Below are positions 18,679 through 27,616 of a stretch of DNA of 64,000 nucleotides, piece after piece (positions within the stretch are counted from its first letter, which is position 1; each line of letters opens with the position of its first letter). A program made the position numbers and the translations under genes. The DNA is from Bradyrhizobium sp. URHD0069 (GTDB taxonomy: Bacteria; Pseudomonadota; Alphaproteobacteria; Rhizobiales; Xanthobacteraceae), in assembly GCF_000701345.1 (NCBI RefSeq), contig NZ_KL370777.1:69467-133466 (forward strand). Reading direction: 5' to 3'. The notes beneath the pieces are model-generated. The model saw only the letters and a list, made by a program, of their open reading frames with translations. It ran no database searches and was not told the origin of the DNA.

Positions 18679-19653
18679 CTACTCTCCAACCAGTTCCATC
18701 ACCGCAGCCGCGAATGCTTCAGGCTCTTCCTGCGGAAGGTTATGGCCGGCGCGGGGTATGACGCGATGAGCGCGGCGACGGGTAAACTTCGCGGCGGACG
18801 CGGTGCCGTCGGTTGCGGGCGAAACCCCATCTCCTTCTCCGTCCAGGGTAATGGTGGGCACTGAGATGGCAGGCAGCGCCGCCAGCCGGCGTTGCAGCCC
18901 GGCATATTGTGGATCGCCTTCAGCGAGACCGAAGCGATGGCGATAGCTGTGGATCACCACGTCGACATAATCGGGATTGTCGTGCGCCACGGCGGTGCGG
19001 TCGAAGGTCGCTTCATCGAAATGCCAATTCGGCGACCACTGCCGCCATAAGATCCCGGCGATCCCGCGCCGGTTCGCCGTCAGGCCGGCCCGTCCGCGCT
19101 CCAGCTGGAAATAATACTGGTACCAGAGCTGGACCTCGCGCTCCGGCTGAACCGGGACCATCGCCTTGCTAAGGTCCTGAATCAGATAGCTGTTTACCGA
19201 CGCCAGGCCGACGCAGCGATCCGGCCACAACGCCGCGGCCACACAGGCCGCGCGTCCGCCCCAATCGTAACCCGCAAGAACGGCGCGCTTCACGTCCAGC
19301 GCATCCATCAGCGCCATCAAATCTGCGCCGATCGCGGCCTGCTCTCCCGAGCGGAGCGTCGATCGGTGGCGGAAACGGGTGGGACCGTAGCCCCGCAAAT
19401 AAGGAACGATGACGCGGCGGCCTTTCGCGGCGAGCATCGGTGCGACGTCCACATACGAATGAATGTCATACGGGAAGCCGTGCAGCAGCAGGACGACAGG
19501 ACCATCGGCAGGCCCCGCCTCGTAGTAGGCGATGGCGAGAACGCCGGCATCGACGTGGCGGAGCGGCTCCAGCCGCTGCGACGAGGGTGCACGCGCCGGG
19601 CTAGCGGATTGTCCGGCCCGGCCAGAAGCTGGTTGTGTCAATGTGAACTCCAT
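18679..19653 (-). CDS. Alpha/beta hydrolase, epoxide hydrolase/dehalogenase-like
   Basis: 324 residues. Oxyanion motif LLLHGFP (H58-G59), nucleophile elbow AGYDWGG with Asp130 rather than Ser, and catalytic His304 (RAGHNLPQEEP). An Asp nucleophile is the hallmark of epoxide hydrolases and haloalkane dehalogenases. The conserved WSPNWHFDEATFDRTA region and YRHRFG resemble soluble epoxide-hydrolase-like proteins. N-terminal about 30 residues are low complexity. No partner gene indicates a pathway. Confidence 0.82.
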   Translation of the reverse strand: MEFTLTQPASGRAGQSASPARAPSSQRLEPLRHVDAGVLAIAYYEAGPADGPVVLLLHGFPYDIHSYVDVAPMLAAKGRRVIVPYLRGYGPTRFRHRSTLRSGEQAAIGADLMALMDALDVKRAVLAGYDWGGRAACVAAALWPDRCVGLASVNSYLIQDLSKAMVPVQPEREVQLWYQYYFQLERGRAGLTANRRGIAGILWRQWSPNWHFDEATFDRTAVAHDNPDYVDVVIHSYRHRFGLAEGDPQYAGLQRRLAALPAISVPTITLDGEGDGVSPATDGTASAAKFTRRRAHRVIPRAGHNLPQEEPEAFAAAVMELVGE

Positions 19654-19755
19654 CGCTGCGACCCTGCGTAGCGAATGCGGAAAATGCCGCCCATGACGGA
19701 CGCCGGATTGCGCGATATTGTATCACCAGGCGTCACCGCTGGACGGACCCTTGTC

Positions 19756-20571
19756 ATGCTGCGATCCCTTCCTTTCGTCTTTGCCATGTTGAGTTCGCTG
19801 GTCTCATCGGCTGCGGCCCAGGATGCTCAACGCAGCGAATGTCTCGCAATGGCGAATGCGCCGCCGCGCGCCACGCCGGTCAGTTTTCGTCGGCTAGCAG
19901 CGAAGACGGATGAGGTCGCGATCACCTATGGCGGCCATTCGACCTACTACATCGACACCCCCGGCGGAGTGCGGATTGCGACCGACTACAGCGGTGCCTA
20001 CAGGATAGGCCGCCTGCCCGACGTCGTCACCATGAACCGGGCGCACAGCACCCATTACACGCTGTTTCCCGATCCCAAAATTCCGCATGTACTGCACGGC
20101 TGGGGCGACGACGGGCAGCCTGCGCGCATCGCTCTGCGCGTCGGCGATGTGTACATCCGCAACGTGACGACCGATATCCGCCGGTTTTTCGGCGACGATT
20201 CGAACGGGGAAATGATCAAGGACGGCAACTCGATCTTCATCTTCGAGGTCGGCGGCCTCTGCATCGGTCATCTCGGGCATTTGCATCACAAGCTCGACGA
20301 AAGCCATTTCGCGGCGATCGGCCGGCTCGACATTGTGATGGTGCCGATCGACGGCAGCTATACCATGTCGCTGGACGGCGTTTCGGATATCACACGGCGG
20401 TTACGCGCTTCCATCGTGCTGCCGATGCATCGCTTCATGACGCCGCTCGACGAGTTCATGCGCAGGATCGGCCAGCAGTTCGAAATCGATATGCGAACCG
20501 AGCGGACGCTGAAGATTTCGCGGGGCTCGCTGCCAAGCACGCCGACGGTCATCATTCTCGATGGGGTTTGA
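19756..20571 (+). CDS. Secreted MBL-fold (COG2220/UlaG-like) protein with atypical metal motif
   Basis: 271 residues from ATG 19756, chosen because it begins a good signal peptide (MLRSLPFVFAMLSSLVSSAAAQ). The frame is open upstream to 19675. COG2220-like landmarks: GGHSTYYID near 59, CIGHLGHLHH near 169-178, DIVMVPIDGSYTM near 192, IVLPMHRF near 220. The usual HxHxDH metal motif is replaced by RAHSTHYT (H97, H100). Metal binding and activity are therefore uncertain. Substrate unknown. Confidence 0.75.
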   Translation: MLRSLPFVFAMLSSLVSSAAAQDAQRSECLAMANAPPRATPVSFRRLAAKTDEVAITYGGHSTYYIDTPGGVRIATDYSGAYRIGRLPDVVTMNRAHSTHYTLFPDPKIPHVLHGWGDDGQPARIALRVGDVYIRNVTTDIRRFFGDDSNGEMIKDGNSIFIFEVGGLCIGHLGHLHHKLDESHFAAIGRLDIVMVPIDGSYTMSLDGVSDITRRLRASIVLPMHRFMTPLDEFMRRIGQQFEIDMRTERTLKISRGSLPSTPTVIILDGV

Positions 20572-20991
20572 CCATGCTCCGAACGGCTTCGACAAGAACA
20601 AGAAATCAGGGTATTGACGATCGATATCCGCCGGCAGTATCGCCGCATCAAAGGGTGGGCTCTATGCCGATCCGCGCGAAGACTGGCTCGCCTAGCGCAT
20701 AAGAAATCATGATCCGCAGCGGCCGATCGCGATCCGCATCATCATTTGCCCGCCGATTTCACGATGCGTGAAACCGCGGCCGGCGCGAGGCCCGGTCTGG
20801 CCGCCGTCAAAGATGCCGCTGGCGAAAACGCGCTTGTTCGCGGATTTTCTGGCAGCGCGTTTGAAGCGCGAGCGTCTATAGACGCGCCCTCTGTCCTCGA
20901 GATTCCGCGTCGCGCATATGCGGCATGCGGAGCGTCGCCTGCTGGCGGCCCCGTATCTGTACTACATCCCGATCTTTGGAGAGTCTTTCGA
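20572..20991. other. Intergenic region upstream of the MFS gene
   Basis: About 420 bp without a convincing gene. The MFS frame is open across the second half (from 20746) but shows no transporter-like sequence there and no ribosome site. Otherwise I see nothing. Confidence 0.5.
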
Positions 20992-22376
20992 ATGTCGACG
21001 GAAACAATTTCGGCGGATGCACCGGTTGCGGCTGACGGTCTGCCGGCAGAACGCCGGCGATGGGCCGCTGCCGCGATCTTCACCGCGCTGGCAATGGCGT
21101 CGCTCGATACGGCGATTGCCAACATCGCGCTCCCCGCGATCGCAGCTGACCTGCATGTCGGCCCCGCCGATGTCATCTGGGTGGTGAATGTCTATCAGAT
21201 TGCCTTGGTGGCAACGCTGTTGCCGCTCGCAGCACTCGGCGAAATCGTCGGTCACCGCCGGATTTATCTCGGCGGACTTTTGCTGTTCACGCTGGCTTCG
21301 CTGGCCTGCGCGTGCGCCTGGTCATTGCCGAGCCTGCTGACAGCGCGCGTGCTGCAGGGTCTCGGCGCCAGCGGGATTATGAGTGTGAATACGGCGCTGG
21401 TTCGTTTCGTTTATCCGGGGCGCTTGCAGGGCCGAGGTTTCGGACACAACGCGCTGGTTGTGGCGACCGCCTTCACTCTCGGCCCGACGATCGCCTCCGG
21501 CATTCTCGCCCTCGGGCCGTGGACCTGGCTGTTCGCCATCAACATCCCGTTCGGCCTTATTGCGATTTTGATCGGCATGAAGACCTTGCCGCGCACCCCG
21601 AGAGCGACGCATGCCTTCGATCTTCCCGGCGCGCTCCTGGCTGCGAGCTGTCTTGGCCTTTTCATTCTGGGCATCGGCGGCGCGGCCCATGACGCTAGGC
21701 CTGGACTTGTGTTGATCGAACTCGCCTGCGCCGTGCTGCTTGGCTGGATTCTGATCCGCAGACAGGCGGATCATCCGGCGCCGGTGCTGCCAATCGACCT
21801 GTTTCGCAGGCCGCTTTTCGCGCTGTCCACTGCCACCGCGATCTGCTCGTTTGCGGTCCAGGGCCTCGCTTTCGTCTCCCTGCCGTTCTACTTCGAGGAC
21901 ATTCTTGGCCGGTCGCAGGTCGAGACCGGGTTTTTCATGACCCGTGGCCTCTTGTGGTAGCCGTGATGGCGCCGATTGCGGGATGGCTATCCGATCGCTA
22001 CCCGGCGGGCATCCTCGGCGGCCTCGGTCTCGCACTACTTGGCGTGGGGATGGCCCTGCTGGCCATGATTCCGGCGAACCCTGCCGTCGCCGACATCGTT
22101 TGGCGCATGGCGATCTGCGGCTGCGGATTTGGCTTTTTCCAGGCTCCGAACATGAAGGCGTTGATGTCCAGCGCCCCGGCCGATCGCAGCGGAAGCGCCA
22201 GCGGCATCGTGGCGACGGCGCGCCTGACGGGACAGACGAGCGGAGCGGCGCTTGCAGCGCTCTGCTTTGGCCTCGCTGGCCGTGAAGGCGCCACGCTCGC
22301 ATTGGTGCTAGGTGCAGCGTTCGCCGCAGTCGGATGCGTGATGAGCAGCCTGCGTCTGATAGCCAAGGCACAATAG
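20992..22376 (+). pseudogene. MFS multidrug-type efflux transporter, frameshifted near 21940
   Basis: Two frames together give a complete transporter of about 461 residues. It starts at ATG 20992, with GGAGA 9 nt upstream. The N-terminal part reads MASLDTAIANIALPAIAADL..., with GRRxxxxxG-like GHRRIYLGG, and stops at 21958-21960 after MTRGLLW. The continuation VVAVMAPIAGWLSDRYPAG is in the next frame. Adding one C to the CCC at 21941-21943 restores MTPWPLVVAVMAPIAG, a normal DHA2-type sequence. So this is either a recent inactivation or a homopolymer sequencing error. Drug or metabolite substrate is unknown. Confidence 0.85.
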
Positions 22377-22425
22377 CCACTGGTCGCGCGAATGCGGACC
22401 GCTGGCTATTCGCCCTGCGCGCTTG

Positions 22426-23682
22426 TCAGGCCCACTCGCCCTTGCGGAACACCGGCACGCGCCTGCCGTCGGCGTGGACACCATCGATGTCGATTTTGTC
22501 CGAGCCGATCATCCAGTCGATGTGGATGAGACTCTTGTTGCCGCCCTGCGCTGCGATCTGCTCGGGCGTCAGCTCGCCGCCATCGACGAAGCATTTCGAA
22601 TAGCATTGGCCGAGCGCGATGTGGCAGGCGGCGTTCTCGTCGAACAGCGTGTTGAAGAACAACAGCCCGCTTTTCGAGATCGGCGAGGAATGCGGCACCA
22701 GCGCCACTTCGCCGAGACGCCGCGCGCCCTCATCCGTATCCAGCACCTTGTTGAGGACCTCTTCGCCGCGTGAAGCCTTGGCCTCGACGATGCGGCCCTG
22801 TTCGAATTTCACCGCGATGCCGTCGATCAGCGACCCCTGATAGGACAGCGGCTTGGTGCTGACGACGTGCCCGTCAACCCGCCGGGCGTGCGGCGTGGTG
22901 AAGACTTCCTCGGTCGGAATATTGGCGTTGCAGGTAATGCCGTTCTTGGCGGTGGAGGCGCCGCCTTGCCATTCATGGCCGTCGGCGAGCCCGACCGTCA
23001 GATCGACGCCGGGTCCGGAATAGTGCAATGCGCTGAATCGCTGCGCGTTCAGCCATTCGGTCCGGCTGCGCAGCCTCGCATTGTGCTTCTGCCACGATGC
23101 GACGGCGTCGTCGTTATCGACGCGCGAGGCGGCGAAGATCGCGTCCGCAAGCTTTGCGACCGCGACATGCTCCTCGTCTTCGGGAAACACCTGCTTCGCC
23201 CATGACGGGCTCGGATAGGCGATGATATTCCAGTTGATGTCGAAATTGACGATCCTTTCCAGCGCCGGTTGATAGGCGATGGAATTGGCCTTGCTGGCGC
23301 GCGCGACCTTGATGGGGTCTTCGCCGGCCAGCAGCATCGGATTGTCGCCGACGATGGCGAGTCGTGCAGTATTGGCGGCGAAGGCTTTCGACATTCCTTC
23401 ATAGAGCCAGCCGGCCGCCCGGTCGAAGCCATCGCTCTGGGCGAACCGGTAGCGCGACAGCGTAACCGCCTCGTCAGTCAAGATCGGGGTAACAAGCCCG
23501 GCGCCCGCCCGGTAAGCATGTTCGGCGACCTTCCGCACCAGCGGGAGCGCGGCGGTGGGCGCCGTCAGGAGCAGATCCTGTCCTGGTTTCAGCTGCAGCC
23601 CAACCTTGATGGCCACCTCGGCGAGACGGTCGAGTTTGACGGGATCGATCGATGCCGAGATGTTGCGCTCGTGTACGGTCAT
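22426..23682 (-). CDS. M29-family aminopeptidase (AmpS/PepS/AmpT type)
   Basis: 418 residues from ATG 23682 (MTVHERNISASIDPVKLDRLAEVAIKVG), the family's usual length; the frame is open further upstream to 23787 without a better start. Conserved M29 features: GLQLKPGQ near 28, NIPTEEVFTTPH with the metal-binding Glu near 260, GEVALVPHSSPIS near 325, LLFFNTLFDENAACHIALG near 345, and HIDWMIGSDKIDIDG near 392 with His/Asp ligands. A cytosolic metal-dependent exo-aminopeptidase. Monocistronic as far as can be seen. Confidence 0.88.
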   Translation of the reverse strand: MTVHERNISASIDPVKLDRLAEVAIKVGLQLKPGQDLLLTAPTAALPLVRKVAEHAYRAGAGLVTPILTDEAVTLSRYRFAQSDGFDRAAGWLYEGMSKAFAANTARLAIVGDNPMLLAGEDPIKVARASKANSIAYQPALERIVNFDINWNIIAYPSPSWAKQVFPEDEEHVAVAKLADAIFAASRVDNDDAVASWQKHNARLRSRTEWLNAQRFSALHYSGPGVDLTVGLADGHEWQGGASTAKNGITCNANIPTEEVFTTPHARRVDGHVVSTKPLSYQGSLIDGIAVKFEQGRIVEAKASRGEEVLNKVLDTDEGARRLGEVALVPHSSPISKSGLLFFNTLFDENAACHIALGQCYSKCFVDGGELTPEQIAAQGGNKSLIHIDWMIGSDKIDIDGVHADGRRVPVFRKGEWA

Positions 23683-23894
23683 GAAATTTGCCTGTTGTTC
23701 GTGGGAACACAATCGTGCGGTACGTCGCGCACGAGATCTGGATCGACACTTATTTGGCGAGTTGGTCGGCCGCTCGCAAGGACGCAAAAGCCGATAGCCG
23801 AGCCTGCGATCGAAAGGCGGCGTTTGCGCGGCGCCGGGACGACGGAAAATGCGGAGTTTAGCAGCGGGCCCGCGGCAGATTCATCACGCATCTA

Positions 23895-25205
23895 TTACTT
23901 TGTCGCGCGCTCGAGGAATTGCACCAGCGCGGCGCGATCCTGTTCCGAACCGATGCGCTGCTCGGGCATCTTGGTGCCGGGGGTGTAGGCCGCAGGTCCA
24001 ATCTCGAACAATCTCGAAACCGTTTCCGGCGTCCAGACAATATCGAGGCGCTTGAGGGCTTGGGAAAAATTATAGCCCGGCAACGTTGCGATCCGTCGGC
24101 CGAAGATGCCGGCGAGCGTCGGGCCCGCCCGGTTGGCTTGCCCAGGGCCGAGCGTATGGCATGCGACACAGGCGCGGAAGACTTCCGCGCCGTGGTCGCC
24201 GGCATAGGCGGCCAGCGGATCTCCCGCGGTTTCCAGAAGAACTGGATCGATGGGATCCCCCGTTACTGCGTTCCAGCGGCGGATGATGTTATCGGCACCG
24301 CCGGTGAGCAGGGTGCGGCCGTCGGGCAGGAATGCGACCGACCAGACCGGCAGCCCGGGGCCGACCAGCGTGCGCGCGAGGCCGCGCGTCTTGCGATCGA
24401 TCATTGCCACCGATCCGCCAATGCTCGCGGCGGCCACCAGCGCACCGTCCGGCGAGATCGCAATCGAGATCACCGGCCTCGGCCCGGCGACGATCTCACC
24501 TGTGCCAGCGCCGGCGTCGGTCAGAAAATAAAGTTTACCATCGGCGCCGCCGGTCACGATCTCGCCATTGCTGCCGACGGCCACGGCATTGAGCGGGGTC
24601 GGCATCGTAATAACGGTCGGCGCGGACGAGCCTGACAGCGGCCAGATGCGAATGCTCTGATCGTAGCTGACGCTGACCAGTGTGCGGCCATCCGGACTAA
24701 ACGCCACGCCGTTGACGTTCTGGGTATGCCCGTCAAGCACGCGCGGCGCGCCGCCGGCTAGCGGCCAGAGCCGCACGGTGTAGTCCCATGACGCTGAAGC
24801 CAATGTCGCGCCGTCGGGCGAGGCCGCGAGCGCAGCGATCGGCGCCGTGTGGCCTTCAAGCACGGCATCGGGCTCGGCTTTGCCTGGCGTCCAGATGGCA
24901 ATACGGCCGTCGGCGCCCGCGGTCGCCGCGCGTCCATCCCTGAGCAGCACGACGGCGTTGACGGCGTCGGCATGGAAACGGAGCACTTGCTCGGCCGCAT
25001 CGCGCGTCAGCGACCAGCGGATCGCCGTGGAATCAAAGCTTCCGGTAACAGCGGTTTGTCCATCGGGCGAAATCGCCAGCGCCCGTACCGGCCCGCCATG
25101 GCCGCGCAGTTGCGCATAGGCGGTAGTTGTCCCAAGCGGCAGAAATACCAGCAAGGCAGCCCAGGTGAGAAATGCGAGGCGGCATCTTTTGCGAAGATTG
25201 GGCAT
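23895..25205 (-). CDS. Periplasmic WD40 beta-propeller fused to cytochrome c
   Basis: 436 residues from ATG 25205 (a TTG lies three codons upstream). The signal peptide ends near TTTAYAQ. About seven WD40-like blades follow (repeated SPDGxxxxxxxxDxxxRxW, for example GHTAPIAALAASPDG and LPVWSVAFLPDG). The last 100 residues are a class I cytochrome c: CVACH haem site, GPTLAGIFGRRIA, and axial-Met region PGTKMPEQRIG. Such fusions occur next to periplasmic redox systems. Its place beyond the formate dehydrogenase operon suggests an electron acceptor or sensor role, but that is only inference. Confidence 0.85.
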   Translation of the reverse strand: MPNLRKRCRLAFLTWAALLVFLPLGTTTAYAQLRGHGGPVRALAISPDGQTAVTGSFDSTAIRWSLTRDAAEQVLRFHADAVNAVVLLRDGRAATAGADGRIAIWTPGKAEPDAVLEGHTAPIAALAASPDGATLASASWDYTVRLWPLAGGAPRVLDGHTQNVNGVAFSPDGRTLVSVSYDQSIRIWPLSGSSAPTVITMPTPLNAVAVGSNGEIVTGGADGKLYFLTDAGAGTGEIVAGPRPVISIAISPDGALVAAASIGGSVAMIDRKTRGLARTLVGPGLPVWSVAFLPDGRTLLTGGADNIIRRWNAVTGDPIDPVLLETAGDPLAAYAGDHGAEVFRACVACHTLGPGQANRAGPTLAGIFGRRIATLPGYNFSQALKRLDIVWTPETVSRLFEIGPAAYTPGTKMPEQRIGSEQDRAALVQFLERATK

Positions 25206-25284
25206 TCGCAGCAATCGTTTGTCCCAGGCCGATCAAGATTAATAATAACGCGCCGGGGCAATATAAGCGAGCTTCGGACCCGCG

Positions 25285-25671
25285 CTAGCGCATGCCTGGT
25301 TTGTCGCGGTCCAAGCCCTTCGCCTGAAGATCGTCGAGGTAATCCTGGAAACGACGCTCGGCGTTCACACCAAGATCGCGCAGAAACGCCCAGGAATAGA
25401 TCCCGGTTGAATGCATATCGTCGAACCCGAGCCGCACGGCGTAATTGCCGACCGGATCGACCGAGAGAATCGTCACGTTGCGCTTGCCGCCAATCGTCTT
25501 GCGCTGCGCTTCGGAATGACCCTGCACTTCGGCGGAGGGGCTGGTGACGCGGAGCAATTCCGCGGAAAGGCTGAAAGCCTCGCCATCGTCAAATCTGACA
25601 TGCAGCATTCTGCGGTCCTTGGCGAGCCGGATTTCCTCCGGCCACGCAACGCCGGCACTCGATACGTTCAA
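25285..25671 (-). CDS. DUF971 (GBBH-like N-terminal domain) protein
   Basis: 128 residues. Matches the small DUF971 fold: P-E-E-I-R-L near 11, HVRFDDGEAFSLSAELLRV near 24-42, and YAVRLGFDDMHSTGIYSWAFLRDLG near 77-101, resembling the zinc/Fe-S associated N-terminal domain of gamma-butyrobetaine hydroxylase. No ATG is available; TTG at 25671 with AGGA 7 nt upstream is the best start. DUF971 proteins commonly neighbour Fe-S or Mrp-type genes. Here it follows the formate dehydrogenase genes. Confidence 0.75.
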   Translation of the reverse strand: MNVSSAGVAWPEEIRLAKDRRMLHVRFDDGEAFSLSAELLRVTSPSAEVQGHSEAQRKTIGGKRNVTILSVDPVGNYAVRLGFDDMHSTGIYSWAFLRDLGVNAERRFQDYLDDLQAKGLDRDKPGMR

Positions 25672-25721
25672 GACACAGTCCTGTGTTTCTCGATTCGCAC
25701 CCTCTTGCTGGCTGCAAGCTT

Positions 25722-25880
25722 TTATGAGTTCTTGCCTACCAGATTATAGCCGGGATCGCCGACCCTGGCGCCGCCTGTGGTGAAGGCGACGGAACTCGAC
25801 TGCTGGATGGTGTTGAGCAATATCGCCACGCCCACGGCCGCAACCGCCGCAAACAACAAGGCCGCAAGAAAGACTTTCAT
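25722..25880 (-). CDS. 52-residue membrane protein at the end of the formate dehydrogenase operon
   Basis: Starts MKVFLAALLFAAVAAVG, one strong transmembrane or signal segment, then a short periplasmic tail containing GGARVGDPGYNLVG. It begins 33 bp after the gamma-subunit stop on the same strand. No family recognised; small single-span proteins at this position could stabilise the membrane complex, as small subunits do in other respiratory enzymes (inference). Confidence 0.65.
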   Translation of the reverse strand: MKVFLAALLFAAVAAVGVAILLNTIQQSSSVAFTTGGARVGDPGYNLVGKNS

Positions 25881-25913
25881 GACATTCCTCAATTTGACTT
25901 TGTCCGGGCCGAA

Positions 25914-26939
25914 CTATTCGGCCGGCATCGCTCTCGGGGTGCTTCCCGACGGCGCGTGACCTTTTGCCTGCTCCTCCTCGACCCAAAGCGAGTGATGCTC
26001 TTTCGCCCAGTTCAGATCGACCTCGCCGGTTCCCATCGCATCGAACGCACCCTCCATCCCGATCGAGCCGATGTAAATGTGCGCCAACATGGCGGCGATA
26101 AAGAGCATCGCGATCACGGCATGGATCACGGTCCAGAACTGCAGCGTCGTCACATTGCCCGGAAGATACGGGAATAGCAGGAACCAGCCGGACACCGACA
26201 TCAGCGCTCCGCCGATGATCACGATCCAGAAAATGCCCTTCTGCCCGGCGTTAAAGCGCTTGGCCTGCGGATGCTGTCCCTTGAACAGGATGCCGCCGCC
26301 CTGCTTGAGCCATTGCAGATCGAGTTTGCTTGGAATGTTATCCTTGATCCAGATCAGGAACATGGTCACGAGGCCGAGCATGAACGGGAACGCCAGATAG
26401 TCGTGGGCGTATTTGGCGTAAGTCGACATGGTGGCGAACGCCTCGGCACCGAACAACGGCAGAATCAGCATGCGGCCGAAGCTGATGTTCAGGCCCGACA
26501 GCGCCAGAACGATGAAGCAGCTTGCCGTCAGCCAGTGGGTGAAGCGTTCGAAGCTGGCGAAACGCAGGATCGTGTTCCCCGAGAAGCCATTCTCGACCCG
26601 GATTCGTCCGCGCACCATCAGGAAAATCGCCAACACGGCAAGCATCCCGATAATGGCGACCCCGCCAATGATCGGCAGCTTGTGGCGCTGAAAATCACGC
26701 CAGTCGCGGCCGGCGGGTTGAATCAGGCTGGCGGCCATCGCGTCCGGAATCGTGATCCGGCCGCTGATCTTGTCGCCTTCCTTCAGCGCATTCAAAAGCT
26801 TGTCTTCCTGGACCGCTTCGGCGGTGGGCTTGAAGGAAAGCTGCGCCGCCGCGGGATGGGCGAGGACGAACAGCAGCGCCATGGCGGCGCATAGGGCCCG
26901 GGGAATCGAGACCCTGAGAGTTGAAAACGAGCTTGGCAT
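25914..26939 (-). CDS. fdoI: Formate dehydrogenase cytochrome b (gamma) subunit
   Basis: 341 residues from ATG 26939 (a GTG lies two codons upstream). Signal-like N-terminus ending AHPAAAQ, a periplasmic segment of about 60 residues, then four to five transmembrane helices typical of FdnI/FdoI: HKLPIIGGVAIIGML, FERFTHWLTASCFIVLALSGL with haem His, HDYLAFPFMLGLVTMF, and FWTVIHAVIAMLFIAAMLAHIYIG with two haem His. It takes electrons from the beta subunit and reduces quinone. The N-terminal pre-domain is the form seen in many proteobacterial FDHs. Confidence 0.9.
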   Translation of the reverse strand: MPSSFSTLRVSIPRALCAAMALLFVLAHPAAAQLSFKPTAEAVQEDKLLNALKEGDKISGRITIPDAMAASLIQPAGRDWRDFQRHKLPIIGGVAIIGMLAVLAIFLMVRGRIRVENGFSGNTILRFASFERFTHWLTASCFIVLALSGLNISFGRMLILPLFGAEAFATMSTYAKYAHDYLAFPFMLGLVTMFLIWIKDNIPSKLDLQWLKQGGGILFKGQHPQAKRFNAGQKGIFWIVIIGGALMSVSGWFLLFPYLPGNVTTLQFWTVIHAVIAMLFIAAMLAHIYIGSIGMEGAFDAMGTGEVDLNWAKEHHSLWVEEEQAKGHAPSGSTPRAMPAE

Positions 26940-27005
26940 CTGCACAACGCCCTTTCGGTTCTAGGTTACGTGATCGCCGCCGCAAGCAGGGCGACGAAAT
27001 TTGCA

Positions 27006-27602
27006 TCAGCCGGTCGGTGAATCACTGTAGGCTGTTTTCCAGCCCCACATGCCCGAACCGTAACCGCGCTTCATCACGCGCTCCTTGTAGATTTCAGCGA
27101 TGATCGCGCCGTCGCCCGCAAGCAGCGACTTGGTCGAGCACATCTCGGCGCAAATCGGCAGCTTGCCCTCGGCAAGACGGTTGGCGCCGTACTTGGCGTA
27201 TTCGGCCGGCGTGGAGTCCGCCTCCGGTCCGCCGGCGCAATAGGTGCACTTATCCATCTTGCCGCGCGAGCCGAAGTTTCCGACCTTCGGATATTGCGGC
27301 GCGCCGAACGGACACGCGTAGAAGCAGTAACCGCAGCCGATGCAGAGATCCTTGGAGTGAAGAACCACGCCGTCGGCGGTGGTGTAGAAGCACGACACCG
27401 GGCAAACCGCGGCGCACGGCGCATCCGTGCAATGCATGCAGGCCATCGACACCGAGCGTTCGCCGGGTTTGCCGTCATTGATCGTGACGACGCGGCGGCG
27501 ATTGATGCCCCACGGCACTTCATGTTCGTTCTTGCAGGCGGTCACGCAGGCGTTGCACTCGATGCAACGGTCGGCATCACAAAGGAATTTGACGCGAGCC
27601 AT
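27006..27602 (-). CDS. fdoH: Formate dehydrogenase iron-sulfur (beta) subunit, short form
   Basis: 198 residues starting MARVKFLCDADRC, with GGGGAGA upstream. Four cysteine clusters for [4Fe-4S] centres: CxECNACVTAC near 14, CMHCTDAPCAAVC near 58, CIGCGYCFYAC near 88, and CTYC near 116. It passes electrons from the molybdopterin subunit to cytochrome b. E. coli FdnH/FdoH are about 290-300 residues with a C-terminal transmembrane anchor; this one ends without any hydrophobic segment. Confidence 0.9.
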   Translation of the reverse strand: MARVKFLCDADRCIECNACVTACKNEHEVPWGINRRRVVTINDGKPGERSVSMACMHCTDAPCAAVCPVSCFYTTADGVVLHSKDLCIGCGYCFYACPFGAPQYPKVGNFGSRGKMDKCTYCAGGPEADSTPAEYAKYGANRLAEGKLPICAEMCSTKSLLAGDGAIIAEIYKERVMKRGYGSGMWGWKTAYSDSPTG

Positions 27603-27616
27603 GATTTATTCTCCCC

